NCBI GenBank assembly: GCA_018268035.1
Contig: JAFDXI010000122.1
Coordinates: forward strand, 1-64,000
Reading direction: 5' to 3'
Source: Bacteroidota bacterium
GTDB taxonomy: Bacteria > Bacteroidota > Bacteroidia > Chitinophagales > Chitinophagaceae
Length of the DNA stretch: 64,000 bases
Made by a program: the position numbers and the translations under genes. Position 1 is the first letter of the stretch, and each line of letters starts with the position of its first letter. Under the pieces are notes generated by a model. That model ran no database searches and was not told the origin of the DNA. It saw only the letters and a program-made list of their open reading frames with translations. Positions 9,495 to 19,145 of the stretch are shown piece by piece.

Positions 9495-10194
9495 TTGCAT
9501 CATTGTGGAGGATGAGCCCCTTGCTGCCGAAGTGCTTGTTGATTATATACAGCAGGTACCGTTTTTAAAACTGGAAGAAGTATGCACCGATGCCATCTTT
9601 GCCATGCAGATATTACAGGATTCAAAAATTGATTTAATGTTTTTGGATATTCATCTTCCAAAATTGAAAGGGCTTGATTTTTTAGAGTCATTAAAAACGC
9701 CGCCACATGTTATCATAACTTCTGCATATAAAGACTATGCATTGGAAGGCTTTGAATTGAATGTTATTGATTATTTATTGAAGCCAATACGGTTTAACCG
9801 TTTTCTAAAAGCTGTAAATAAACTGGACCAACATAAAGAACTATATTTCCAGGCTTCCGGCAATCCTGTTGTTGCAGAAAGAAAATCTTTCTTTTTTAAT
9901 GTCGGTAAAAAAAGGGTGAAAATCTTTTTAGACGAAATATTGTATATCGAAAGCCTGCGGGAATATGTGCGTATCACTACAAAAGATAAAAGCATCCTTA
10001 CAAAATTTCAATTGAATGAAATTGAAGAGTTGCTTTCAAAAAATAATTTTGTCCGGATCCACCGCTCCTTTATCGCTGCAAAAGATAAGATAACAGCATT
10101 TACTGCAACAGATGTGGAGATTAATAATAAGTCAATACCTATTGGCAGGAGTTATAAAGAACTGGTGTTATCTGTGTTGCGCACAGGGTATTAA
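9481..10194 (+). CDS. LytTR-family response regulator
   Basis: A 237-residue two-domain regulator. The receiver domain has the acidic pair near E10/D11, the phosphoacceptor D56 in LMFLDIHLP and the conserved Lys in DYLLKPIRF. The LytTR DNA-binding domain occupies about residues 135-235, with ILYIESLREYVRI and FVRIHRSFIAAKDKI as its hallmarks. The ATG at 9481 lies within the end of the kinase gene, so this is the kinase's partner. Target genes are not evident; the small secreted peptide downstream is one possible candidate by position only. Confidence 0.93.
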   Translation: MLKYNCIIVEDEPLAAEVLVDYIQQVPFLKLEEVCTDAIFAMQILQDSKIDLMFLDIHLPKLKGLDFLESLKTPPHVIITSAYKDYALEGFELNVIDYLLKPIRFNRFLKAVNKLDQHKELYFQASGNPVVAERKSFFFNVGKKRVKIFLDEILYIESLREYVRITTKDKSILTKFQLNEIEELLSKNNFVRIHRSFIAAKDKITAFTATDVEINNKSIPIGRSYKELVLSVLRTGY

Positions 10195-10399
10195 AACAAA
10201 ATATTTTTTACATCTTTCTACCCACCAACAACAGCTTTTCACCGCTAAAAGTATTTGATACGATTTGTAATACTATTTGTATTTCCAATTATATCATTGG
10301 TCGAATTCATGTTGTCCTGTTGCAACGTTTAAGTAATTTATTTGCTCTATTTAGTATCGGCTTTTTTATCTATGTATGAAACACAGTTAATATAAGGAA

Positions 10400-10558
10400 A
10401 TGATGAGAAAGAGTTTATTCTATATTTTAATATTCGTTTCTGTTTTTGTTATTGCATCATTTGCAAGGGGCAAATGTGATAAGAAATGTGATAATAGTAA
10501 TACTATTCTTATATCTTATGTTATTGTAAAACATAAAATGATATTTTTCTTACAATGA
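10400..10558 (+). CDS. Small predicted secreted peptide, 52 residues
   Basis: A short frame starts with two adjacent ATGs (10400, 10403) preceded by AAGGA at 10394-10398, which sits at better spacing for the second ATG. The peptide begins MMRKSLFYILIFVSVFVIAS, a clear signal-peptide-like stretch, then has a short hydrophilic part with CDKKCD and a hydrophobic end. It is followed within 40 bp by a strong hairpin-plus-T-run terminator, which supports a real transcript. I recognise no family. It could be a small envelope peptide, or a decayed remnant of a longer secreted protein. Confidence 0.5.
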   Translation: MMRKSLFYILIFVSVFVIASFARGKCDKKCDNSNTILISYVIVKHKMIFFLQ

Positions 10559-10595
10559 TTGTGGGGATTTGTTAAGCATCATAGGTGTAACCCTG

Positions 10596-10630
10596 GGCAG
10601 CGGGAATAAAAAACCTGCTGCCTTTTTTTT
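10596..10630 (+). terminator. Rho-independent terminator after the small secreted ORF
   Basis: GGCAGCGGG (10596-10604) pairs with CCTGCTGCC (10614-10622), one G-T wobble, around a 9-nt A-rich loop, followed by eight T at 10623-10630. It terminates rightward transcription from the LytTR/small ORF side before the oppositely oriented LOG gene. Confidence 0.8.
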
Positions 10631-10725
10631 AAACTGTTATAATGGTTGTAAAAATGTTTTTTTATTCGGCAGTTTTAATACAGATTTTTTCCAACATGAA
10701 TAGCGAAGGGCCTCCACTCTTCGCT

Positions 10726-11490
10726 TTATTTTTTTTCAAACAACCACCACCTTGTTTTTCCAGGTCTTATTCTCACCCTATAATTCCTGGTAATATAAGT
10801 TTGAATATGAGTGATAGCTTCATCAATGCTGTCTGTAATTAAAACAAGTTGCAGGTCTTCAGGATTGATGGTTTTTTGTTCAGCCATATCAGCCATCTGA
10901 GTGGCAAGGTCTTTATAAAATTCTTTTCCAAATAAAATAACCGGAAATGTTGTGACAGATTTTGTTTGCACCAAAGTAAGTATTTCAAAAAACTCATCCA
11001 TGGTGCCAAAACCACCAGGCATACAAATAAAAGCATAAGAATATTTGATGAGCAAGGCTTTGCGAACAAAGAAATAGTCAAATGTAATTGTCTTGTTGAC
11101 ATAAGGGTTTACTTTTTGCTCAAATGGTAATTTTATATTACACCCAACAGACATACCACCGTTTTCAAAAGCGCCACGGTTGGCAGCTTCCATGATGCCG
11201 GGGCCACCACCGGTCATTGTGGTAAATCCAAGCTCGGAAATACGCTTGCCAAACTCAACAGCTTTTTGATAATAAAATTGATCTTCTTTTATTCTTGCAG
11301 AACCAAAAACAGTAATACATGGTCCTGCAAAATGTAAGACACGAAAACCCCTGATGAATTCCCAAAACACTTTTAATCCAAATGAAAGTTCATAACTACG
11401 ACTTTTAGGCCCTTCAAGATAGACTGATTCTTTAGCAGGGATAATCCTATTTATTTCACTGACAGGTTTTGTAGATTTTATTGTAGGCAT
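10726..11490 (-). CDS. LOG family protein (TIGR00730-type nucleotide phosphoribohydrolase)
   Basis: About 254 residues. The Rossmann-like LOG fold is shown by GGGPGIMEAANRGAF and by PGGFGTMDEFFEILTLVQ, the conserved catalytic motifs of lysine decarboxylase-like/LOG phosphoribohydrolases. These enzymes release the base from nucleoside 5'-monophosphates; in plants and plant-associated microbes they activate cytokinins, but most bacterial members probably act on ordinary purine nucleotides. The ATG at 11490 (MPTIKSTKPVSEINRI) is chosen; the frame can be opened up to 11649, but that extra part is not family-like and nearly overlaps the divergent gene. Confidence 0.88.
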   Translation of the reverse strand: MPTIKSTKPVSEINRIIPAKESVYLEGPKSRSYELSFGLKVFWEFIRGFRVLHFAGPCITVFGSARIKEDQFYYQKAVEFGKRISELGFTTMTGGGPGIMEAANRGAFENGGMSVGCNIKLPFEQKVNPYVNKTITFDYFFVRKALLIKYSYAFICMPGGFGTMDEFFEILTLVQTKSVTTFPVILFGKEFYKDLATQMADMAEQKTINPEDLQLVLITDSIDEAITHIQTYITRNYRVRIRPGKTRWWLFEKK

Positions 11491-11599
11491 AGGGTAAAAA
11501 TAGCAATCATTAAGGAAAGAAATATGCCTATTAAATTTCATCAATACTGTTTTAACTTTAATACCAAAATATTTTTGGTTTTGTTTTTGTCTTAAATAA

Positions 11600-12214
11600 A
11601 TGCGTATGCTGTTACACCTGAGTACAGATAATCCCAATCCAAGGCACATAAAAACAATTGTTGAATGTTTGCTTGATGGTGGTGTGATTATTTATCCAAC
11701 TGATACTATTTATGGTTTAGGTTGTGATATATTCCAGCATAAAGCCATTGAAAAAATATGTTGGATAAAAAAGATAGAACCACACAAAGCCCAACTGAGT
11801 TTTGTGTGTTATGACCTGAGCGATTTGAGTAAATATACAAAAGGGATTTCCACCCCTTTATACAGGATGCTGAAAGAACATTTACCAGGCGCTTATACTT
11901 TTATTTTACCGGCCAGTAAAGAAGTCCCGAAAATATTGAAGAGTAAGAAAAGTACAATTGGTCTGAGAGTTCCTGATAATAATATTGCAAGGGATATAGT
12001 GTTACAATTGCAACATCCTGTTTTATCCGCATCATTACCTGGTGATATGGTTGAAGAATATACAGACCCTGACCTTATTTACGAAAATTTTAAAAACCTT
12101 GTAGATATTGTTGTTGATGGAGGTATAGGTAGCATGATACCCTCCACAATTATTGATTGCACTAACGAAGAATATAACGTAATCAGAATTGGCGCTGGTG
12201 AATGGGAAAAATAA
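11600..12214 (+). CDS. Sua5/YciO/YrdC family L-threonylcarbamoyladenylate synthase-like protein
   Basis: A 204-residue YrdC-domain protein. YrdC/Sua5 enzymes make threonylcarbamoyl-AMP for the t6A37 modification of ANN-decoding tRNAs. The characteristic PTDTIYGLGCD, a basic residue cluster (ICWIKKIEPHKAQ) and LRVPDN are present. It lacks the extra C-terminal Sua5 domain, so it is of the short YrdC/YciO type; YciO-like paralogues have weaker or different activity, so catalytic function is likely but not certain. It is divergent from the LOG gene by about 110 bp and convergent with the large propeller gene. Confidence 0.87.
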   Translation: MRMLLHLSTDNPNPRHIKTIVECLLDGGVIIYPTDTIYGLGCDIFQHKAIEKICWIKKIEPHKAQLSFVCYDLSDLSKYTKGISTPLYRMLKEHLPGAYTFILPASKEVPKILKSKKSTIGLRVPDNNIARDIVLQLQHPVLSASLPGDMVEEYTDPDLIYENFKNLVDIVVDGGIGSMIPSTIIDCTNEEYNVIRIGAGEWEK

Positions 12215-12298
12215 ATAATTTTTTCCAAAGATTTCTATCAGGAAAAAAGAACAGTTATCCTTAAAAAAAAATTTAAAAGAACAACTGTTCCGAACCGG

Positions 12299-15200
12299 CT
12301 ATTCAACGATGAGTTTTAATTTTTCCTGAGAAGATCCATTTTGTACAAGAATAAAATAATTACCTGCTGCAAGATTTTTTACTGCGAACTGCAATTGTCT
12401 GCCATTAAAATCATTCTTCAGCCAAATAATATTTCCTGCAGTATTGATCAAAGAAATTTTTGCATTGGTAATTGATTTATTAAAATCAACGGTAACTATA
12501 TCCCTTGCAGGATTGGGGAAAATAATTGTTGAGATAGCTGTTGTAGTTTTAATTTTTTCAACTTCAGTTGCAATAACCGGTTGTTGATTTTGCATTTGTC
12601 CACCCAGGTTAAATACTGCAAAATAAGAAGGTGAAACATTTGTACCAAGGCTATTCCATGATCCGCCTGCAAGTAAATATCCATTTCCAATACTTAAGGA
12701 GAGTACAGCCCCGTCTGGTTGTGGATTAAATGATGTAGCCGTATTGTTAGTAACATTTACAGCAGCCAGGCTACCCCTTGAAGCGCCGTTGATTTCATCG
12801 AGTGCAGTAGTGCCAATATATAAATTATTACCACTCAGCGCCAGTGCATTTACCTGTGGTGATCCGTTATTGTATTTTAGCTGTGCATCAAAAGAAGTTA
12901 CAAATCCATTGTTTGAAATAGTATAAGCAGCCAGTGCATTTCTTGTTTTATTTGATATTTTGGTAAAGCCATTTCCGCCAATATAAATGGTACTTGTTGT
13001 TCCTGTAAAACATGAAATAGCCCCGTTTGGATTTGGTGTCCAGCCTAAAGCTTTCCCATTGGTATTGACTCTTGCAAGGTTTTTACGCGAAGCTGTCTTT
13101 ACTAAGTTAAAGCTGCCTCCAATATAAATTCCTTTTGTTGTATTAATGGCATTAACTGCTCCATCGGTTGATGGGTTCCAGGCAGATTTTAAACTGCCAT
13201 TACCTGATGTTGAAACAGTTGCAGCATGCAACCGGCTCACTCCATTGATGATCGTAAATAAACCTCCAAGGTATAAGGTGCTTCCTTTGACTGATAATGC
13301 ATTTACAGTGGAGTCGCTACCCAAATTCCAGGAAGATATAATACTTCCATTTGTCCTATTAATCTTGGCAACAAATTTTCTTGATGTTCCATTAATATTT
13401 TTAAATGCACCTCCCACAAAAATTGAATTTCCCGATATAGCCAATGCATTTACTGTATTATCAGGTGCAGGGTTAAAGGCCAGAATATTTTTAGAACTTA
13501 AATTGATGGCTGCAAGATGGTTCCTGTCAATAACATTCATTAAAGAAAAATTACCACTGGTAACCAGGTTGCCATTTATATCAGTAAACATTCCGTTTAA
13601 TGTATCACTTGCATCATACTGGTTGGATGAAAGTGAATAATCTGTTTGAGAATAGGCTGCAATATTTTTCCTGATGATAGTATTACCATTGTTTAAATTG
13701 TAGAGGTTTGAAAAATTACCACCTACCATCAGTTTGTTATTATAAACACTCAACTGACTAACTAAACCAAGCGGGTATTGTGTAAACAGGTGGCTTATGT
13801 TGCCTGAACCACTGTCTAATGAAAGAAGGTCATATACGGTGTTGTAACCATCAAAATAATTAAAATCTCCACCGATAAAAATATCTGAGCCTACAGGTAA
13901 AATTTTTGAAATTGTATTAACATTAAAAGAAGCTACCCCAGCCCCTGACCAGTTGGTAAACTTGTTAAGTGCTACGTTGATGGCTGCAACATAATTTTTT
14001 TGAATGCCATTTACCAATGTGAAATTCCCGCCGATAACAACATTGGACCCATCACTATAAACAGTTGCAGTATATGCATTGGATACAGGGTTCCAGTTTC
14101 CATCAACTAATTTAGTTGACAGATCAATCCTGCTGATATAACTAAAATTCACACCTTGTATCTGGCTGTAGTTTCCTGCTATATATAATTTATTGGAAGC
14201 GATATTTAAAAAGCTTGGATAATTATTCAGGTCTGCCACAAATGAATTTGGGTTATTGGTTGTAGTATCTACAGCGCCCAAAAAGTTGCGTGCAGTTCCA
14301 TTGATTGTTGAGAAGAACCCTCCTAAATAAATAGTAGCGCCGTTTAAAGCAATAGAATTAACAACGCCATCAGGTTGTGGACGCCAGGAATCAGGGGCAC
14401 CTGTACTATTATTCACTTTAGCAATGTATTCATGTGCGAGGGATTGTATGGTAGTAAAACCACCACAAAGAAATAAAGATGTTCCGTTGCTGTTTGGAAT
14501 AATCTGGTTTACATAATAATCCGGTTCCGGTGCCCATGATTTCAAAATATTATTGTTATCAACAGCAGCAGCAAAATTTCTCGCTGTCGAATTGATTGTT
14601 GTAAACCAGCCACCCAGGTAAATTGTATTGTTTAAAGCAACAAGAGTATTCACTGTACTGTCTGGGTTTGGCGCCCAACTTGTAAGTGAACCGGTTGATT
14701 TTGAAACAGCAGCAACATAATTTCTTGCATTGCTACCAATCATTGTAAAGTTGCCACCAAAGTATAAATTATTGGCATCAGATGTGAGGCATAAAACTGT
14801 ATTATTAACTGAAACATTTATTAATGGATCTACTGTTCCATTGCTGAAAATATGTGCCAGGTTCTTGCGGTTTAAATTAGCAACCTTAGTAAAATTTCCA
14901 CCGATATAAAAACCTCCGCTGCCATCAGGTAAAACTGTCAGCACCGATCCATTTGTCGGCGGAAAATCCGGATTGGCTGATCCATCTGTTACACTCACTT
15001 GTGCCACTCCATAAGCGCCTGGCCCCGCCTGGTTGAAGTTGCCACCAAGGTATAGTAGGTTGCCACTAACAGCAATTGCAGTAATTGTATTGTTGGTAGT
15101 AGGAAAATCATTTACAAAACCACCACCTGAAGTTTTAATTGCCCCAAAATGTGCAGGACAATCATAACCTCCAATATTAGTCATGGTGCTGCCCAATACA

Positions 15201-15790
15201 AAAATCTTATTATTTAATGCTTCAATTTTTTCTATTGGGTTATTTGGTGTGGCAGGCACCCAGCTTCTCAGGCTTCCGGTTACAGGATTGAGTGATGCGA
15301 GGTATGGCATTGTAGTACTTTGAATATTTGTCCATGCGCCACCAACATACAAAACTGTGTCTGCCTTTTTCATACATAAAATATCACCATCAGCAGTTAC
15401 GCTGCCAAAGGATGGATCAATAGTTCCATTGCTCAGAATATGGAGGAGTCTCGTATTGCTGGTGATGGGCGTACCATTAAAATTTTGAAAACTTCCTGCA
15501 ACATAAAACCCGCCATTACCATCTGGTTCAATACAGGTTACTTTACTATTGGCCCCGATTTGTGGAAATGTATTATCCGGAACAGTATTTCCGGGGGTAA
15601 ACCTTGCCAGGCCCTTGGCCTGTAATCCTAACTGTGTAAAATCACCCCCAATATAAGCAGTATCATTTTTTTGAACAATACTACGAACTGCTCCATTGGT
15701 AGTGGGATAAGTTCTGTCAAGCGTTTGTGCAATTAATAAATTACAAGTAAAAAATGCAGCAAGAAAACTCCAAAGTAATTTTATTCTCAT
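12299..15790 (-). CDS. Secreted multi-repeat beta-propeller protein with T9SS sorting domain
   Basis: A 1163-residue exported protein. Residues 1-22 are a signal peptide (LLWSFLAAFFTCNLLIAQ). The bulk consists of about 45-55-residue repeats with the theme IYLGGxFTxINGxxRNxxAAV followed by W-x-P-x-P-D and xVNAI, forming four-stranded blades as in delta-60/kelch-like propellers. The last ~75 residues are a type A T9SS sorting domain: IFPNPARDIVTVDF opens it, LAAGNYFILVQNG follows, and the chain ends KLKLIVE. It should cross the outer membrane by T9SS and be surface-attached or released. No catalytic motif is seen; an adhesive or binding role is inference. It is monocistronic. Confidence 0.88.
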   Translation of the reverse strand: MRIKLLWSFLAAFFTCNLLIAQTLDRTYPTTNGAVRSIVQKNDTAYIGGDFTQLGLQAKGLARFTPGNTVPDNTFPQIGANSKVTCIEPDGNGGFYVAGSFQNFNGTPITSNTRLLHILSNGTIDPSFGSVTADGDILCMKKADTVLYVGGAWTNIQSTTMPYLASLNPVTGSLRSWVPATPNNPIEKIEALNNKIFVLGSTMTNIGGYDCPAHFGAIKTSGGGFVNDFPTTNNTITAIAVSGNLLYLGGNFNQAGPGAYGVAQVSVTDGSANPDFPPTNGSVLTVLPDGSGGFYIGGNFTKVANLNRKNLAHIFSNGTVDPLINVSVNNTVLCLTSDANNLYFGGNFTMIGSNARNYVAAVSKSTGSLTSWAPNPDSTVNTLVALNNTIYLGGWFTTINSTARNFAAAVDNNNILKSWAPEPDYYVNQIIPNSNGTSLFLCGGFTTIQSLAHEYIAKVNNSTGAPDSWRPQPDGVVNSIALNGATIYLGGFFSTINGTARNFLGAVDTTTNNPNSFVADLNNYPSFLNIASNKLYIAGNYSQIQGVNFSYISRIDLSTKLVDGNWNPVSNAYTATVYSDGSNVVIGGNFTLVNGIQKNYVAAINVALNKFTNWSGAGVASFNVNTISKILPVGSDIFIGGDFNYFDGYNTVYDLLSLDSGSGNISHLFTQYPLGLVSQLSVYNNKLMVGGNFSNLYNLNNGNTIIRKNIAAYSQTDYSLSSNQYDASDTLNGMFTDINGNLVTSGNFSLMNVIDRNHLAAINLSSKNILAFNPAPDNTVNALAISGNSIFVGGAFKNINGTSRKFVAKINRTNGSIISSWNLGSDSTVNALSVKGSTLYLGGLFTIINGVSRLHAATVSTSGNGSLKSAWNPSTDGAVNAINTTKGIYIGGSFNLVKTASRKNLARVNTNGKALGWTPNPNGAISCFTGTTSTIYIGGNGFTKISNKTRNALAAYTISNNGFVTSFDAQLKYNNGSPQVNALALSGNNLYIGTTALDEINGASRGSLAAVNVTNNTATSFNPQPDGAVLSLSIGNGYLLAGGSWNSLGTNVSPSYFAVFNLGGQMQNQQPVIATEVEKIKTTTAISTIIFPNPARDIVTVDFNKSITNAKISLINTAGNIIWLKNDFNGRQLQFAVKNLAAGNYFILVQNGSSQEKLKLIVE

Positions 15791-15966
15791 TGGAATAGGT
15801 TTTGAAATTTAATAATTATAATAATATATGATTAGTTACTTATTGTCAGCTTGCTATGATGAATGCAGGAGTAAAATAAAATACTTTCGCTTCCAAATTG
15901 AAAAATAGCAAAAACTGTACAAATAAAAGTAAAACCTGAAATATAATCGGGATGATTAAAATTCGG

Positions 15967-17553
15967 TTATTTATGAATCTCACTGGTAAAATGGAATTCT
16001 ATATCCGTGTTGTTGGTAATCTCCGTATTTAAAAACCATTCGCTCTGTGCTAAATACACCGGGTTACCATCTTTATCTTCTGCGCTGTTTTGTTGTTTAA
16101 ATCTCAGAAATTCTTCCAGCTTCTTTTCGTCTTTACTCGTAAGCCAGCAGGCTTTATAAAAAGGCAAAACCCTGAATTCGCAGGCCGCGCCATATTCATG
16201 CAATAACCTGTATTGTATCACTTCAAACTGGAGCTCGCCCACACAACCGATTATTTTTTTATTCCCGCCAAACTGTGTGAACAGCTGTGCCACTCCTTCA
16301 TCTGTTAACTGGGTTACACCTTTTTCAAGTTGCTTTGTTTTCATCGGGTCTTTGTTCACCAGTTCTTTAAAAATTTCAGGTGAGAAAGAAGGGATGCCTG
16401 TGAAATAAAAATCTTCGCCTTCAGTTAATGTATCACCGATTTTAAAATTACCTGTGTCAAACAAACCAATCACATCACCAGGATATGCATCTTCAATGAT
16501 GTCTTTACTCCTCGCCATAAATGAATAAGGGTTACTGAATCGGAACTCTTTATCCAACCTCACGTGATGGTAATATTTATTTCTTTCAAACCTGCCGCTG
16601 CACACCCGCATAAAAGCAATCCTGTCGCGGTGCCGGGGGTCAAGGTTGGCATGGATCTTAAAAACAAACCCGCAGAGTTTGGGTTCATCAGCTTCTACAA
16701 TTCTCTTATTGGTTTCACGGCTCAGTGGTTCGGGCGCAATTTTGATAAATGTATCCAGCAATTCTTTCACACCAAAGTTGTTAATGGCGCTCCCAAAAAA
16801 TACCGGCGCTACTTTGCCTGATAAATAATCATCAGCTTCTAATTTCCCATAAACCCCATCAATCAACCCAACATCTTCCCGCAAAGTATCTGCGTCTTTC
16901 TCGCCAATCTTTTCATTTAATATTGAATCCTGCAAATCTTCAATCACCAGGCTGTCTTCATCTGATGCTTTAGTGTTCGCAGTGAAGAACAATAAATTTT
17001 TTGCATCCAGGTTATAAACACCTTTAAAATCTTTACCGCTGTTGATGGGCCAGGTCATAGGGTGCAACTGGATTTTTAATTCCTTCTCAATCTCTTCCAG
17101 CAAGTCAAAACGGTTTTTACCATCGCGGTCCATTTTATTGATAAAAACAATCACAGGTGTATTGCGCATGCGGCATACTTCCATCAACCTGCGGGTTTGT
17201 TCTTCCACACCATTTACACTATCCACCACCAACACAACACTGTCCACTGCTGTTAATGTGCGATAAGTATCTTCTGCAAAATCTTTATGGCCGGGCGTAT
17301 CCAATAAATTGATGAGGAAATTTTTATACTCGAAAGTCATCACACTGGTAGCAACAGAAATACCACGCTGTCTTTCTATTTCCATAAAATCACTGGTAGC
17401 ATGTTTTTTTATCTTGTTGCTTTTTACAGCGCCGGCAGTTTGAATGGCGCCACCAAACAACAGGAATTTTTCTGTCAGTGTAGTCTTACCTGCATCCGGG
17501 TGAGAGATGATGGCAAACGTCCTGCGGCGACTTATTTCTTTTGCATAACTCAT
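15967..17553 (-). CDS. prfC: Peptide chain release factor 3
   Basis: A 528-residue translational GTPase that recycles RF1/RF2 from the ribosome after peptide release. G1 is HPDAGKT (residues 18-24), G3 is DTPGHKDF, G4 is NKMDRDGK, and switch I carries the RGISV motif. Domains II and III follow; the length matches E. coli RF3 (529). The divergent partner is tilS, with about 190 bp between the starts containing both promoters. Confidence 0.97.
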   Translation of the reverse strand: MSYAKEISRRRTFAIISHPDAGKTTLTEKFLLFGGAIQTAGAVKSNKIKKHATSDFMEIERQRGISVATSVMTFEYKNFLINLLDTPGHKDFAEDTYRTLTAVDSVVLVVDSVNGVEEQTRRLMEVCRMRNTPVIVFINKMDRDGKNRFDLLEEIEKELKIQLHPMTWPINSGKDFKGVYNLDAKNLLFFTANTKASDEDSLVIEDLQDSILNEKIGEKDADTLREDVGLIDGVYGKLEADDYLSGKVAPVFFGSAINNFGVKELLDTFIKIAPEPLSRETNKRIVEADEPKLCGFVFKIHANLDPRHRDRIAFMRVCSGRFERNKYYHHVRLDKEFRFSNPYSFMARSKDIIEDAYPGDVIGLFDTGNFKIGDTLTEGEDFYFTGIPSFSPEIFKELVNKDPMKTKQLEKGVTQLTDEGVAQLFTQFGGNKKIIGCVGELQFEVIQYRLLHEYGAACEFRVLPFYKACWLTSKDEKKLEEFLRFKQQNSAEDKDGNPVYLAQSEWFLNTEITNNTDIEFHFTSEIHK

Positions 17554-17641
17554 AGTTCATCATTCATGGGTATCGGCCAAAACTGTCGTTTGTTTTCATC
17601 AAAACATTTTGAAAAGCCTGGCTGTTCCCATATTCGGGGCG

Positions 17642-17669
17642 CAAATGTAATATCATTCGGGCAAAGCAA
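17642..17669 (-). promoter_or_regulatory. Predicted promoter of prfC
   Basis: On the minus strand TTG (complement of 17667-17669) is followed after 17 bp by TACATTTG (complement of 17642-17649), fitting the Bacteroidota consensus. The expected 5' leader to the prfC ATG is about 80 nt. Confidence 0.45.
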
Positions 17670-17708
17670 CAGTATATTACACGGCAGAAGGCTACGGCAG
17701 AATGATAT

Positions 17709-17741
17709 TTGTTATACCTGCCCTTAATCCGCTTAATTTTG
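17709..17741 (+). promoter_or_regulatory. Predicted promoter of tilS
   Basis: TTG at 17709-17711, 22 bp, then TAATTTTG at 17734-17741. The -7 element ends four bases before the tilS ATG at 17746, so transcription should begin at or next to the start codon (leaderless mRNA). Confidence 0.5.
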
Positions 17742-17745
17742 CTTC

Positions 17746-19143
17746 ATGCTGTTGCAACAATTCCAGTCACATTTAAGAACGGAATATCCTTTTATAAAAC
17801 CAGCACAAAAATTCCTGCTTGCTGTAAGTGGTGGCATTGACAGCGTAGTATTATCCCATCTTTTTTTTACATCAGGTTTTGATTTTTCAATTGCCCATTG
17901 CAATTTTTTACTTCGTGATGATGAAAGTATCCGGGATGAATTGTTTGTACGTGAGCATGCAAAAAAATTTGATAAAACTATTTATGTAAAAAGATTTGCT
18001 ACAAAAGAATATGCAGTTGAAAGAAAAATTTCAACCCAGGAAGCTGCGAGGGAATTGAGATATGAATGGTTTGAAGAATTGCTGCAGGAAATGAATGGTT
18101 CTTTGCCGGGTGAGCAACCTCAAAATAATTTACTTGTTACAGCACACAATGCAGATGATAATATTGAAACGGTACTGATGTTCCTGTTTCGGGGCACAGG
18201 TATCCATGGCTTAACCGGGATAAAAAATTTTGATAAGGAAAGAAAAATAATAAGGCCGCTGTTGTTTGCTGCAAGACATGATATTGAAGTATATGCTCAT
18301 GAAAATAAAATTAGCTGGGTGGAAGATTCATCCAACGCCACCAACAAATACACCCGCAATTTTTTCAGGAGAAAAATAATCCCTGCGGTGCAGCAACAAT
18401 ATCCCAACACCAAAAAAAATCTTTTTGATAACATCAAACGGTTTAAAGAAGCGGAAGAATTGTATAACCATGCAATTGATTTGTATAAAAAACAATTGTT
18501 GAAGGTGAATGGGAATGAAGTGCAGTTGCCCATCCTGTTATTGCAAAAATCAAAACCGATTGATACCATCATTTGGGAGATTATCAAACCATATAATTTT
18601 CATGCACACCAGGTGGATGAGATAAAAAAATTATTTGTTGCCGACAACAGCAGTTATGTTGCATCTGCCACACATAAAATTATCAGGAATAGAAAATGGC
18701 TGGTGATAGCGCCCAATGAAATAAATGAAGCAGGTCATATTTTAATTGAACCTGGTGATACCACTGTTGAATTTGCAGCAGGTGTTTTAAAATTTGAAAA
18801 ACATGAAATAGAAAATCCTGGTAACAGTAAGGATAAATTTCATCTGCCAACTGCCAATCATATTGCATGCCTGGATGCAAAGCAGATTCAATATCCATTG
18901 TTGCTGCGAAAATGGAAACAGGGTGATTATTTTTATCCGCTTGGCATGCAGAAAAAGAAAAAACTAAACCGTTTTTTTATTGATAAAAAATTATCTCCTA
19001 CACAAAAAGAAAATATTTGGGTTGTTGAGATGGACAAAAAAATTATCTGGGTTATCGGGCTAAGGATTGATGACCGTTTTAAAATTACAGCTAACACAAA
19101 GGAAACCCTTGAGATAAAATTTGATGCTGAAAAAAATTTTTGA
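17746..19143 (+). CDS. tilS: tRNA(Ile)-lysidine synthetase
   Basis: A 465-residue enzyme that attaches lysine to C34 of tRNA-Ile(CAU), changing its decoding from AUG to AUA. The PP-loop SGGIDS is at residues 28-33, and VTAHNADDNIETVLM and TGI-KNF are typical of the catalytic domain. The C-terminal TilS domain carries LRKWKQGDYFYPLGMQKKKK and FFIDKKLSPTQKENIWVV. It is an essential single-copy function. It is convergent with the rhomboid gene, with only 2 bp between the stops. Confidence 0.96.
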   Translation: MLLQQFQSHLRTEYPFIKPAQKFLLAVSGGIDSVVLSHLFFTSGFDFSIAHCNFLLRDDESIRDELFVREHAKKFDKTIYVKRFATKEYAVERKISTQEAARELRYEWFEELLQEMNGSLPGEQPQNNLLVTAHNADDNIETVLMFLFRGTGIHGLTGIKNFDKERKIIRPLLFAARHDIEVYAHENKISWVEDSSNATNKYTRNFFRRKIIPAVQQQYPNTKKNLFDNIKRFKEAEELYNHAIDLYKKQLLKVNGNEVQLPILLLQKSKPIDTIIWEIIKPYNFHAHQVDEIKKLFVADNSSYVASATHKIIRNRKWLVIAPNEINEAGHILIEPGDTTVEFAAGVLKFEKHEIENPGNSKDKFHLPTANHIACLDAKQIQYPLLLRKWKQGDYFYPLGMQKKKKLNRFFIDKKLSPTQKENIWVVEMDKKIIWVIGLRIDDRFKITANTKETLEIKFDAEKNF

Positions 19144-19145
19144 CC

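Noticed and set aside
11491-11649. N-terminal extension of the LOG protein
   Set aside because: The extra 53 residues are basic and unrelated to the family, and the longer frame would overlap the divergent Sua5-like gene.
12249-12290. GAACAGTT...AACTGTTC inverted repeat between the Sua5-like and propeller genes as terminator
   Set aside because: The arms are only 8 bp with a 26-bp loop and no T run follows on either side, so evidence is too weak.
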